The position numbers and the translations under genes were made by a program. A model generated the notes under the pieces. The model did no database searches and was not told the DNA's origin. It was given only the letters and a program-made list of their open reading frames with translations. Below are positions 1 through 5,484 of a DNA stretch of 8,022 nt, one piece after another. Location of the stretch: NCBI GenBank assembly GCA_958403205.1, contig CATXWM010000056.1:1-8022 (forward strand), read 5' to 3'. Position 1 is the stretch's first letter. Every line of letters begins with the position of its first letter. This DNA is from an uncultured Collinsella sp. (GTDB lineage Bacteria; Actinomycetota; Coriobacteriia; Coriobacteriales; Coriobacteriaceae).

Positions 1-181
1 GATTCTAGGCGATGGCCCTCCCTTGCTTCTTACACCACGACTGTGCGCGCTACCTAACTAAAATGGTAACAGTACTCATATTTGCTATTTTTTGCCCACA
101 GGCCCTTGGACGACAGTGTGATTTAATGCCCTCGGGGTTCGAATCCCGGCGTTGGGGAAGAAAAAAGCCCGTCGCCGCGGG
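1..181. other. Intergenic flank left of the IS element with a tRNA T-arm-like remnant
   Basis: No convincing gene is seen. All plus-strand frames entering from the left stop by position 60, so at most the last codons of an upstream gene could be present. The middle (60-100) is AT-rich, unlike its surroundings. Positions 137-150 (GTTCGAATCCCGGC) look like a tRNA T-loop and 3' T-stem on the plus strand, but no matching acceptor or anticodon arms lie upstream and there is no CCA end, so it is a remnant or a chance resemblance. Positions 161-172 are the left half of a terminator stem that is completed only at 1638-1645, across the inserted IS element. Confidence 0.5.
161..178 (-). terminator. Left half of a minus-strand terminator interrupted by the IS
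   Basis: Removing the IS and one GGG copy joins AAGCCCGT (165-172) to ACGGGCTT (1638-1645) as an 8-bp stem. It continues through a C-A mismatch and three further pairs (GCC with GGC) around a GCG loop. On the minus strand it is followed by a T run (complement of 161-166). The same plan, including a C-A mismatch, occurs in the intact terminator at 1801-1834. It would have terminated transcripts coming from the duplicated tRNA-Glu 3' end at 1657-1674. With the element in place the two arms are about 1.45 kb apart and the terminator is broken. Confidence 0.75.
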
Positions 182-206
182 TTGAACTGCCTCCCATTTC
201 TTGGAC
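182..206 (+). repeat. Left terminal inverted repeat of the IS element
   Basis: This is the 25-bp left end, pairing with 1608-1632 with four internal mismatches. Positions 189-200 also form one arm of a perfect 12-bp hairpin with 211-222, so this end serves both as a transposase recognition site and as part of an RNA fold over the orfA ribosome binding site. The mismatches with the right end fall inside the hairpin arm. Confidence 0.9.
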
Positions 207-222
207 ATGAGAAATGGGAGGC
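189..222 (+). promoter_or_regulatory. Hairpin covering the orfA ribosome binding site
   Basis: Positions 189-200 and 211-222 are perfectly complementary (12 bp) around a 10-base loop. The right arm contains the Shine-Dalgarno sequence GGGAGG (216-221), 8 bases before the orfA ATG at 230. RNA entering from outside the element would carry both arms and hide the ribosome binding site. RNA starting inside the loop or right arm would not. This matches the protection from impinging transcription known for IS10 and IS50; the role here is inferred. Confidence 0.7.
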
Positions 223-229
223 TTTCTTT

Positions 230-721
230 ATGCGCGTTGATTTGAGGGTGAAGCATGATGTCGAGGCCAGGAAGGCGGCCATAGGGCTCTTCGAGCTCGG
301 GCACGGGTATAAATCTGCCGCGATTGCCCTTTCGCTTCCCGCGGAAGCCGTGAGAAGATGGCAGGAGATATACCGCGCATTCGGGAGCGAGGTGCTGCTG
401 CGCATGGACGGAAAGCAGGGCAGGTACACATACGAGCAGAAGGTCGCCGCCGCCTCCGCCGTCGTCGACGGCGGCATGACGAAGACCGAGGCGATGGCGG
501 CGTTCGGCATAATGTCGATGTCGCCGCTCAAGAAGTGGTGCGCGCTATACCGCGAGGGCGGCGCGGAGGCCCTGCGCCCGAGGCCCAAGGGCCGGCCGAG
601 CGGTTCCAGGGCGAGGCCGCGGACCCGCGAGGAGGAGCTCGAGGAGCGGTGCCGTAGGCTCGAGGCCGAGGTGGCCTACCTAAAAAAATTACGCGCCCTG
701 GTCGAGAGGGACGGGCTCTGA
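230..721 (+). CDS. IS3-family transposase OrfA (helix-turn-helix, leucine zipper)
   Basis: OrfA is the DNA-binding part of the transposase, 163 residues. The start chosen is ATG 230, inside the element, with GGGAGG eight bases upstream. A longer reading from TTG at 152 would begin outside the IS and is rejected. Two helix-turn-helix-like segments are visible: residues about 14-45 (RKAAIGLFELGHGYKSAA) and about 70-102, the latter ending in the KKWCALYREGG stretch. A coiled coil rich in E, R and L follows at about 133-160 (EEELEERCRRLEAEVAYLKK), typical of IS3-family OrfA and used for oligomerisation. Near the end, CTA AAA AAA forms the slippery heptamer at 682-688. Without slippage, translation stops at TGA 719-721 and gives OrfA alone, which in other IS3 elements acts as a regulator or co-factor. 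Confidence 0.93.
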   Translation: MRVDLRVKHDVEARKAAIGLFELGHGYKSAAIALSLPAEAVRRWQEIYRAFGSEVLLRMDGKQGRYTYEQKVAAASAVVDGGMTKTEAMAAFGIMSMSPLKKWCALYREGGAEALRPRPKGRPSGSRARPRTREEELEERCRRLEAEVAYLKKLRALVERDGL

Positions 722-729
722 CCAGGGCG
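682..729 (+). promoter_or_regulatory. Programmed -1 ribosomal frameshift signal (A7 plus stem-loop)
   Basis: The heptamer A AAA AAA lies at 682-688 in the correct phase for OrfA (CTA AAA AAA). Five bases later a perfect 10-bp stem begins: CGCCCTGGTC at 694-703 pairs with GACCAGGGCG at 720-729. A further AGAG/CTCT pairing (705-708 with 716-719) extends it past a bulged G. The spacing matches known -1 stimulators in IS3-family elements. The orfB frame is open from 658, so slippage anywhere in 658-721 would fuse the frames. The OrfA stop codon lies within the stem-loop. Confidence 0.9.
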
Positions 730-1593
730 AAGGCCGAAGCGGTCGCGGCCCTGCGCGCCGAGGGGCACGCGCTCGGGCACCTGCTCGCATGCGCCGAGCT
801 CAAGAGGTCGACCTACTACTACGCCCTCGCGCACCCGCCGAGGCCCACGCGCCCCGAGCTCCGGGAGGCGGCCGCCGAGATCTTCTCGCGCACCGCCAAC
901 GGCTGCGGGCACCGGCAGATAGCGATGTGCCTCAGGGCGGAAGAGGGGGCCGTGATAGCCGACAAGACCGTGCTCAAGATGATGCGCGAGATGGGGATCC
1001 GCTGCGGGATCAGACGCGAGACGGCCTACCACAGGTACAACTCGTACAAGGGCGTCGTCGGCAGAACGTTCGAGAACGTGATCGCGAGGGATTTCGACGC
1101 CGGGGCCCCGTGGCAGAAGCTGGGGACGGACGTCACCGAGTTCAAGGTGGCTGGCGGCAAGGCCTACTGGGCCCAGACGCTGGACTTCTGCACCAAGGAG
1201 ATCGTGGCGAGCGACATATCGACCACGCCCGACATGGCCCAGCAGGTGAGGATGCTCGACGAGCTGCTGTCCAAGATCCCCGAGGGCGTCGCCCCGACCA
1301 TGCACTCGGACCGGGGCTGGCAGTACCAGCACGCCTCATACACATCCAGGCTCGAGGCCGCCGGCATCGTCCAGAGCATGTCCAGGAAGGCGAACTGCAT
1401 CGACAATGCCGCCACCGAGCAGCTCTTCGGCCACGTCAAGGACGAGTTCTACAGGGGCCGCGAGTGGAAGACGTTCGAGGATTTCAAACGCGACCTGGAG
1501 GAATACATAGTCCACTGGAACACGAGCCGGAGGCAGGTAAGATTGAAGGGCCTGACCCCGGAGGAGTTCCGGAATCAGGCCCTTGCGGCCTAG
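688..1593 (+). CDS. IS3-family transposase OrfB (DDE integrase domain), made as an OrfAB fusion
   Basis: This frame is the catalytic half of the transposase, reached by -1 frameshifting. OrfA residues 1-153 joined to 301 residues from here give a 454-residue OrfAB, a usual size for the IS150 group. The first ATG in frame is at 925, too late to include the conserved N-terminal part (TRAKAEAVAALRAEGHALGH, STYYY, GHRQIAM), so independent initiation is unlikely to give a full product. The rve-type core has its three acidic residues at fusion positions 301 (GTDVTEF), 361 (HSDRGWQYQ) and 397 (DNAATEQLFGHVKDE), with 35 residues between the second and third, the DD(35)E signature. The C-terminus has the usual HWNTSRRQVRLKGLTPEEFR. 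No stop or frameshift breaks it, so it appears functional. Confidence 0.93.
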   Translation: MTRPGREGRALTRAKAEAVAALRAEGHALGHLLACAELKRSTYYYALAHPPRPTRPELREAAAEIFSRTANGCGHRQIAMCLRAEEGAVIADKTVLKMMREMGIRCGIRRETAYHRYNSYKGVVGRTFENVIARDFDAGAPWQKLGTDVTEFKVAGGKAYWAQTLDFCTKEIVASDISTTPDMAQQVRMLDELLSKIPEGVAPTMHSDRGWQYQHASYTSRLEAAGIVQSMSRKANCIDNAATEQLFGHVKDEFYRGREWKTFEDFKRDLEEYIVHWNTSRRQVRLKGLTPEEFRNQALAA

Positions 1594-1607
1594 TCGCTAT
1601 TTAGGGC

Positions 1608-1632
1608 GTCCAAGATTTGGGGCGCAGTTCAA
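1608..1632 (-). repeat. Right terminal inverted repeat of the IS element
   Basis: Read on the minus strand it starts TTGAACTGC and ends CTTGGAC, matching the left end at 21 of 25 positions. It begins 15 bp after the orfB stop codon, the usual compact layout of IS3-family elements. GGG follows directly at 1633-1635. Confidence 0.9.
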
Positions 1633-1637
1633 GGGCA

Positions 1638-1645
1638 ACGGGCTT
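1638..1645 (-). terminator. Right half of the terminator interrupted by the IS
   Basis: ACGGGCTT is the complementary arm to 165-172, displaced by the IS insertion. It lies 11 bases from the tRNA-Glu 3'-end copy starting at 1657, as the arm of the intact terminator at 1826-1833 lies 11 bases from the real tRNA-Glu. Confidence 0.7.
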
Positions 1646-1656
1646 CTCGATTTAAA

Positions 1657-1674
1657 TGGTGCCCCCAGCGGGAT
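1657..1674 (-). pseudogene. Duplicated tRNA-Glu 3' end (truncated tRNA remnant)
   Basis: These 18 bp are identical to 1845-1862, the 3' end of the intact tRNA-Glu including CCA, the acceptor 3' strand and part of the T stem. The match stops abruptly inside the T arm, and the next 100 bases do not resemble a tRNA. The flanking terminator is duplicated too (interrupted at 161-178 and 1638-1645). It cannot give a tRNA. It may be a remnant of recombination or of an integration site; tRNA 3' ends are common integrase targets. Confidence 0.65.
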
Positions 1675-1776
1675 GTCCGCGTGCGGCTGGCGCCGCCCGC
1701 TTCCGCTGCGTCGCTCCGCTCCTTGCGTGCTGCGCTGGAAAACGCTTCGCGTTTCCTCAGCTCCGCACCCTGGCGA
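1675..1776. other. GC-rich foldable insert between tRNA-derived fragments, unknown function
   Basis: This 102-bp segment lies between the truncated tRNA-Glu end and a T-arm-like motif (1777-1790). GTGCGGCTG (1681-1689) can pair with CAG, a two-base bulge, then CCGCAC (1758-1768), enclosing the rest. Inside, 1737-1756 forms a hairpin, GGAAA-CGC with GCG-TTTCC around TTC with one bulged A. The middle is a quasi-repetitive run of CGCT and CCGCT units. No plausible protein is encoded. It could be a dispersed palindromic element or a scar of an integrated element. Confidence 0.35.
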
Positions 1777-1800
1777 GTTCGAATCCCGGCATTTCGGTAA

Positions 1801-1834
1801 CAAAAAGCCCGCTACCGAATTGGTAACGGGCTTC
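1801..1834 (-). terminator. Rho-independent terminator of tRNA-Glu
   Basis: On the minus strand the hairpin has a 7-bp stem (AAGCCCG with CGGGCTT), an A-C mismatch and four more pairs (TACC with GGTA), followed by TTTTT (complement of 1802-1806). It starts 11 bases beyond the CCA end of tRNA-Glu, so it ends that transcript. Confidence 0.85.
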
Positions 1835-1844
1835 TAAGATTCTG

Positions 1845-1921
1845 TGGTGCCCCCAGCGGGATTCGAACCCGCGATATCCACCTTGAAAGGGTGGCGTCCT
1901 TGGCCGCTAGACGATGGGGAC
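1845..1921 (-). tRNA. tRNA-Glu (anticodon TTC), CCA encoded
   Basis: All arms fold on the minus strand: acceptor GTCCCCA with TGGGGGC; D arm GTCT...GGAC; anticodon stem CCACC with GGTGG around CTTTCAA, giving anticodon TTC at 1885-1887; T arm GCGGG-TTCGAAT-CCCGC; discriminator A and an encoded CCA (1845-1847). It reads GAA and, by wobble, GAG codons. A promoter lies just upstream (1932-1937) and a terminator downstream (1801-1834), so it is a single-gene unit. It is intact despite the nearby partial copy of its 3' end. Confidence 0.97.
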
Positions 1922-1931
1922 AGCGGGAAAG

Positions 1932-1954
1932 AGTATAGCAGACTTTTTTATCTG
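1932..1954 (-). promoter_or_regulatory. tRNA-Glu promoter, minus strand
   Basis: A strong -10 hexamer TATACT (complement of 1932-1937) lies 10 bases before the mature tRNA 5' end. The expected -35 position, about 16-17 bases further up, is only a weak match (GTGAAC). The spacing implies a very short leader, normal for tRNA genes. Confidence 0.6.
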
Positions 1955-2022
1955 TTCACATATCGTTGGCAAACTGGAAAACCACCACACAGGAGCTGAC
2001 CCTCTGTCCCGATCTTCAAACA

Positions 2023-2157
2023 TCTCGATCTGTAACATCTGGGCAGGCAAATCGGCTCTATCTGTTACAGATCGAGACAGACGGCGGGCGTCGGGACGAA
2101 CATCTCAATCTGTAACAGTAAGACGACTTTTAACGGTCTAGATGTTACAGATTGAGA
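2023..2157. repeat. Four alternating copies of a 15-bp motif at exact 40-bp spacing
   Basis: The motif TCTCRATCTGTAACA occurs forward at 2023-2037 and 2103-2117, and as its reverse complement at 2063-2077 and 2143-2157. The four starts are exactly 40 bp apart. Copies 1 and 2 carry G at the variable base; copies 3 and 4 carry A. Each neighbouring pair can therefore form a perfect 15-bp stem with a 25-base loop. The array lies upstream of the tRNA-Glu promoter and beyond the terminator of the murT-gatD operon. It may be a set of protein-binding sites or a dispersed palindromic element. The 25-base spacers are unrelated to each other. Confidence 0.85.
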
Positions 2158-2176
2158 CAAACTACCGTGGCAGATC

Positions 2177-2213
2177 AAAACCACCACAAAGGGGCCTGTC
2201 CCCTTTGTGGTGG
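2177..2213 (-). terminator. Rho-independent terminator of the TPR-murT-gatD operon
   Basis: A perfect 14-bp stem (CCACCACAAAGGGG at 2181-2194 with its complement at 2200-2213) encloses a 5-base loop. It is followed on the minus strand by TTTT, and starts 7 bases after the stop codon of the murT-gatD gene. An AAAACCACCACA string also occurs at 1977-1988 without the second arm, suggesting that the hairpin is or derives from a repeated sequence. Confidence 0.85.
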
Positions 2214-2220
2214 CGGGGCG

Positions 2221-4395
2221 TTAGGGGAGGAGCTTCATCGCGGCGTCGTGGGCGGCGTGCTCGTAAGCGTCGTCGAGGGGCTTGAGCGGCAGCAGGGCGG
2301 CGGCCTGTGCGTCGCCACGGCGCTCGAGGGCGTGGGCGATGAGCCAATCAGCGAGCTCGGGGTTCTTGGGTAGTGCCGGTCCGTGTAGGTATGTGCCGAT
2401 GACGCCCTTGTAGATGAGGCCCTCAAAGCCATCGTCGCCGTTGTTGCCGGTACCCGTGACGACGGACGTTCCGAGCGGCGTGGCCTCTGCATCGAGCAGG
2501 GTGCGGCCGCCGTGGTTCTCAAATCCCACAAAGGGCTCGGGTGCCAGGTCGGTCTTGACGGCGACGTTGCCGATCAGGCGGTCGGAGCCGCGCACGGTTT
2601 CGGCGGCAATGACGCCCAGGCCCTCGATGCGATTCTCGCCCATATAGTACGAACGGCCGAGTAGCTGATAGCTGCCGCAGATAGCGAGCAGCGAGCCGCC
2701 ATCCTCAACATAGGCTGCGACCTTGTCTTTTTGAGCGAGCAGCTCGTGTGCCACAGCTAGCTGATCGCGGTCGGAGCCACCGCCCATCATGACGATGTCA
2801 GCGTCGGTGAGATCGAGCGTCTCGCCCATGCGGACCTCGTCCACGCGCGCGGGAATGCCGCGCCAAGCGCAGCGGCGCTCGAGGGCGATGACGTTGCCGC
2901 CGTCGCCATAGAGGTTGAGGGCATCGGGATACAGGTAGACGATGCGTAGCGGGCGCGAAAGCTCGACTGGCGCGATGCCGACGGGGACGGCACTGCCATC
3001 GGCACACGTTGCAGCGCGGGCAGCAACCGTGGCTGCATCGGCACCCTTCAGCCCATCGAGTTCTTTGACCAGCGGCGGGAAGGCCGTGTAGTTGGCGACG
3101 GCATAGAAAGTGTCGCCTGCGGCTTCATCCGCAACGGCGCCAATTGCCTGCGCGACGTCCGAGATAATCGCGGCATCGATGCCGGCGTACTTGAGGCGTA
3201 CCTGCATGTCGTGCGCACGCGTGCCTCCGGCAAAGGCGACAAGACCCGGTGTGTCGGCGATGCGCTCGAAGTCGACGTCGTAGATCCACGAGACATCGTG
3301 GCCGTCGGCGTCGTTGTCGTTCAGGAAGAAGGCGCAGAGCCTGCCGCCTGCCGTTTTAATGGACTGGATCTGGCGATCGAAGCCCACGGGATTTTTGGCC
3401 AGGTTTGCCTCGACGGTACGGCCGGCGATCTCCCAGCGGCCCATACGTCCGCCGGCGGGGACGTAGGCATCGAGCGTAGGCTGTAGAAACGCCGTGTCCA
3501 CGCCCAACTCGCGTGCGGCAAAGAAGGCGGCGGCAACGTTATAGACCATGTACAGACCGTTGTAGCGTGTGGCGATGTGTACGGCAGCCGCGTCGGGCGC
3601 AGATCCAAAGACCAGGTCGAAGCCGTAGCCGTCGCAGCCGAGCTTCACGCCCGTCACACGGCGGACCAGTGCGGGGCGTGCCCAACCGCACGAGGGGCAA
3701 TGGTATGCGCCAAGCTGGCCGTATTGCACGTAGTCATACTCCAGCGGCGCGTTGCACTGTGAGCAAAAGCGCGAGTCGCTAATACGGTCGTACTCGGTGT
3801 TGGTGGCGCCGTCGATGCCAAAGGCGATGCTTGCATTGGGAACGCGTGCGGCGATCGCGGCACACAGCGGGTCGTCTGCGTTGTAGATGAGCGTTGTTGC
3901 CGGCGAAAGCTCCAACGCATGGGCGATGACCTCCTGGGTGTGATCGATCTCGCCATAGCGATCTAGCTGGTCGCGGAACAGGTTGAGCAGCACAAAGTAC
4001 GTCGGCTTGAGCTTGGGCAGAACGCGTACGGTGTAAAGCTCATCGCATTCAAAAACGCCCACGCGCTTGCCGCCGGCTCGCTTGAGGCCGCTGCGCGCCT
4101 CGAGCAGTGCACCCACCACGCCCGGCTCCATGTTGTTGCCGGCGCGGTTGCATACCACGGTGGGGCCGCTGGCGGCAACGGCGTCGGCGATGAGGTTGGA
4201 GGTGGTGGTCTTGCCGTTGGTGCCGGTGATTACCACGCTGCGGTCGACAAGGCCTGCGAGGTCGCTTAGCAGCTCGGGGTCGATCTTCATGGCGATACGG
4301 CCGGGGAGTACGCCGCCCTGGCGTTTGAGGACAGAGCGCAGTCCCCAGCGAGCGATATCGCTCGAGGTGCAGGCAAGAGATGAGCGGAGATTCAT
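2221..4395 (-). CDS. murT-gatD: MurT-GatD fusion: lipid II isoglutaminyl synthase in one chain
   Basis: The 724-residue protein amidates the alpha-carboxyl of D-Glu in the lipid II stem peptide, giving D-isoglutamine, at the cytoplasmic face of the membrane. The first ~460 residues are MurT: Mur-ligase P-loop GTNGKTTT (58-65), NRAGNNMEPG (83-92), a Cys4 zinc ribbon (C211, C214, C233, C236) and the DUF1727-type C-terminal domain, including the acidic stretch 360-373 ending DVSWIYD, the region expected to supply the Asp of the composite triad. A linker (~461-480) leads to a GatD class-I glutaminase: DALNLYGDGGN (491-501), nucleophile Cys573 in AICGSYQLLG, Arg606 in RLIGN, and His671 in TYLHGPALPKNP. 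In Staphylococcus and Streptococcus these are two separate proteins; here no stop or frameshift separates them. ATG 4395 follows AGGAA at good spacing. It is the last gene of a likely operon, 45 bp after the TPR-like gene. Confidence 0.93.
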   Translation of the reverse strand: MNLRSSLACTSSDIARWGLRSVLKRQGGVLPGRIAMKIDPELLSDLAGLVDRSVVITGTNGKTTTSNLIADAVAASGPTVVCNRAGNNMEPGVVGALLEARSGLKRAGGKRVGVFECDELYTVRVLPKLKPTYFVLLNLFRDQLDRYGEIDHTQEVIAHALELSPATTLIYNADDPLCAAIAARVPNASIAFGIDGATNTEYDRISDSRFCSQCNAPLEYDYVQYGQLGAYHCPSCGWARPALVRRVTGVKLGCDGYGFDLVFGSAPDAAAVHIATRYNGLYMVYNVAAAFFAARELGVDTAFLQPTLDAYVPAGGRMGRWEIAGRTVEANLAKNPVGFDRQIQSIKTAGGRLCAFFLNDNDADGHDVSWIYDVDFERIADTPGLVAFAGGTRAHDMQVRLKYAGIDAAIISDVAQAIGAVADEAAGDTFYAVANYTAFPPLVKELDGLKGADAATVAARAATCADGSAVPVGIAPVELSRPLRIVYLYPDALNLYGDGGNVIALERRCAWRGIPARVDEVRMGETLDLTDADIVMMGGGSDRDQLAVAHELLAQKDKVAAYVEDGGSLLAICGSYQLLGRSYYMGENRIEGLGVIAAETVRGSDRLIGNVAVKTDLAPEPFVGFENHGGRTLLDAEATPLGTSVVTGTGNNGDDGFEGLIYKGVIGTYLHGPALPKNPELADWLIAHALERRGDAQAAALLPLKPLDDAYEHAAHDAAMKLLP

Positions 4396-4440
4396 GAAGC
4401 CGTTCCTAACGTGAATGACATGGTCGTGGCGTTTGCGCCG

Positions 4441-5484
4441 TTAAAAGCCGTAGCGGCGCGCAAACTCCTGGGCAAGCTGCGAAACGTCTTCGCAGGCATT
4501 GGCCCAGGGGGCAAAGTCGGGGGTATCCGAGATGATGCCGTCGGCTTCCCAAACCGCCTGGTGCGAGAGATCCCAGGGGTTGCGCGGCTCGGGTCGGCAG
4601 GGAAGGTACGGCGTCTGGTACATGGGGTTCAGCAAGAAGAACGCGCCGCCCTCGCAGCGGTTGGCAAACTCACGCAGCGCGCGTGTCGCCGGGCGCATCT
4701 TGTTTGTTTTGAACAGCAGAATCGTGCGGGCGAGCAGGTACCAGGGGGAGTTCTCAAGGGTATCGGCCCCCATCTGCTCCTCGAGCTGGTGGGCCAGGGC
4801 AAAAAAGCCGTCCTCGTCTTCCAAGCGAGCGAGGGCGAGTAGCACGGTGCCTGCGGCTCGGGTGGGATAGCCTTCTGCCTTAAGAACACGGCGGGCGTAG
4901 TTGGCAGCAGCGCGGTAGCGGGCGCTTGCCATGCACAGCTGCGAGATGGCCTCGAGCGTGTGAAGCCACCCGATAAGAGCCGGCTCGCTCACGGTAAGGT
5001 CTGCTGCGGTGACACCGTCGGCCAAAACATTATTGGCCCAGTAGTGTGGGGCCTCCATATCGAACCCGGGCACGCTTTGCTGCAGGTAATCGGCCGTGGT
5101 CGCCTCGAGCTTCATCAGGTCACCCAGGCAGGCGTCAACGGGCGTGTCCGCCAAAATGATGGCGAGCAGCTGCGCGTCGAGGACATACGCATCGACGCGG
5201 ACAATCTTGAGCAGCTCATCGCGCATGTCGTCGAACAGGCGATTGCGCGTCTGCTCGAACTCTTCGTCGCTGCCCATGTCCTCGATGCGATGGAGCTCGT
5301 CGAGCAGGTGGCGATGAACACCGGCATAGGACAGCAGCGCCTGGGCATGCTCGGACTGCGCGTACTTTTGGGGATTCGCGCTAATGTCGTTATGGACAAG
5401 CTCGCGTGCTGCATCGGTGAGCTCGGGGTGCGACGCCAGATAGGTGCGCTCCAGGTAGGCGGGGGTGTAGACGCTCGGATCCAT
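4441..5484 (-). CDS. TPR-like helical-repeat protein, second of a paralogous pair
   Basis: The function is not recognised. The 347 residues are almost all predicted helix, with no signal peptide or membrane segment, so it is probably cytosolic. Helical pairs resembling tetratricopeptide repeats occur around residues 95-120 (VLDAQLLAIILAD), 173-201 (WLHTLEAISQLCMASARYR) and 247-275 (PWYLLARTILLFKTNKMRP). The C-terminal third holds an aromatic and proline-rich segment (285-330). It aligns along much of its length with the upstream gene product: DAQ at 103 against 100, WL at 173 against 158, PW at 247 against 241, and TPDFAPWA against PDNASFAAWV near the end. The start ATG 5484 shares its A with the upstream stop (TAATG), and GGGAGGA lies upstream, indicating translational coupling. 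The murT-gatD gene follows after 45 bp. A scaffold or partner role is only a guess from context. Confidence 0.85.
   Translation of the reverse strand: MDPSVYTPAYLERTYLASHPELTDAARELVHNDISANPQKYAQSEHAQALLSYAGVHRHLLDELHRIEDMGSDEEFEQTRNRLFDDMRDELLKIVRVDAYVLDAQLLAIILADTPVDACLGDLMKLEATTADYLQQSVPGFDMEAPHYWANNVLADGVTAADLTVSEPALIGWLHTLEAISQLCMASARYRAAANYARRVLKAEGYPTRAAGTVLLALARLEDEDGFFALAHQLEEQMGADTLENSPWYLLARTILLFKTNKMRPATRALREFANRCEGGAFFLLNPMYQTPYLPCRPEPRNPWDLSHQAVWEADGIISDTPDFAPWANACEDVSQLAQEFARRYGF

Larger units (their letters stand above)
182..1632 (+). mobile_element. Complete IS3-family (IS150-like) insertion sequence, 1451 bp
   Basis: Both ends are visible. The left inverted repeat (182-206) begins TTGAACTGC and ends CTTGGAC. 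The right repeat (1608-1632), read on the opposite strand, begins and ends the same way, with 21 of 25 positions matching. The direct flanks are GGG at 179-181 and GGG at 1633-1635, a 3-bp target duplication as expected for IS150-like members. Inside are orfA and orfB in the 0 and -1 frames with a frameshift site between them and an intact DDE triad, so the element looks potentially active. It splits a terminator hairpin whose halves are at 161-178 and 1636-1645. The exact outer base is ambiguous by one, because both ends also fit starting at TGAACTGC. The family assignment comes from the protein motifs; the closest named IS cannot be given without a database. Confidence 0.93.

Noticed and set aside
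121..160. A complete tRNA on the plus strand ending near 160
   Set aside because: Only a T-arm-like segment is present. The T stem has a mismatch, no acceptor 5' strand or anticodon arm can be found upstream, and CCA is missing.
85..588. A 167-codon minus-strand frame spanning the IS left end
   Set aside because: It crosses the IS boundary and is antisense to orfA, whose helix-turn-helix and coiled-coil features are clear.
789..1604. A 271-codon plus-strand frame overlapping orfB
   Set aside because: Its composition is R/G/P-rich, and the overlapping frame carries the full DDE motif set; this one is the shadow.
2023..2157. CRISPR-like array
   Set aside because: There are only four short repeats, alternating in orientation, with 25-base spacers, and no cas genes are nearby; CRISPR repeats are longer and in one direction.
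4431..4462. Possible terminator between the second TPR-like gene and murT-gatD
   Set aside because: GTTTGCGCCG can pair with CGGCGC..AAAC, but the stem contains a two-base bulge, overlaps the stop codon, and is not followed by a T run on the minus strand.
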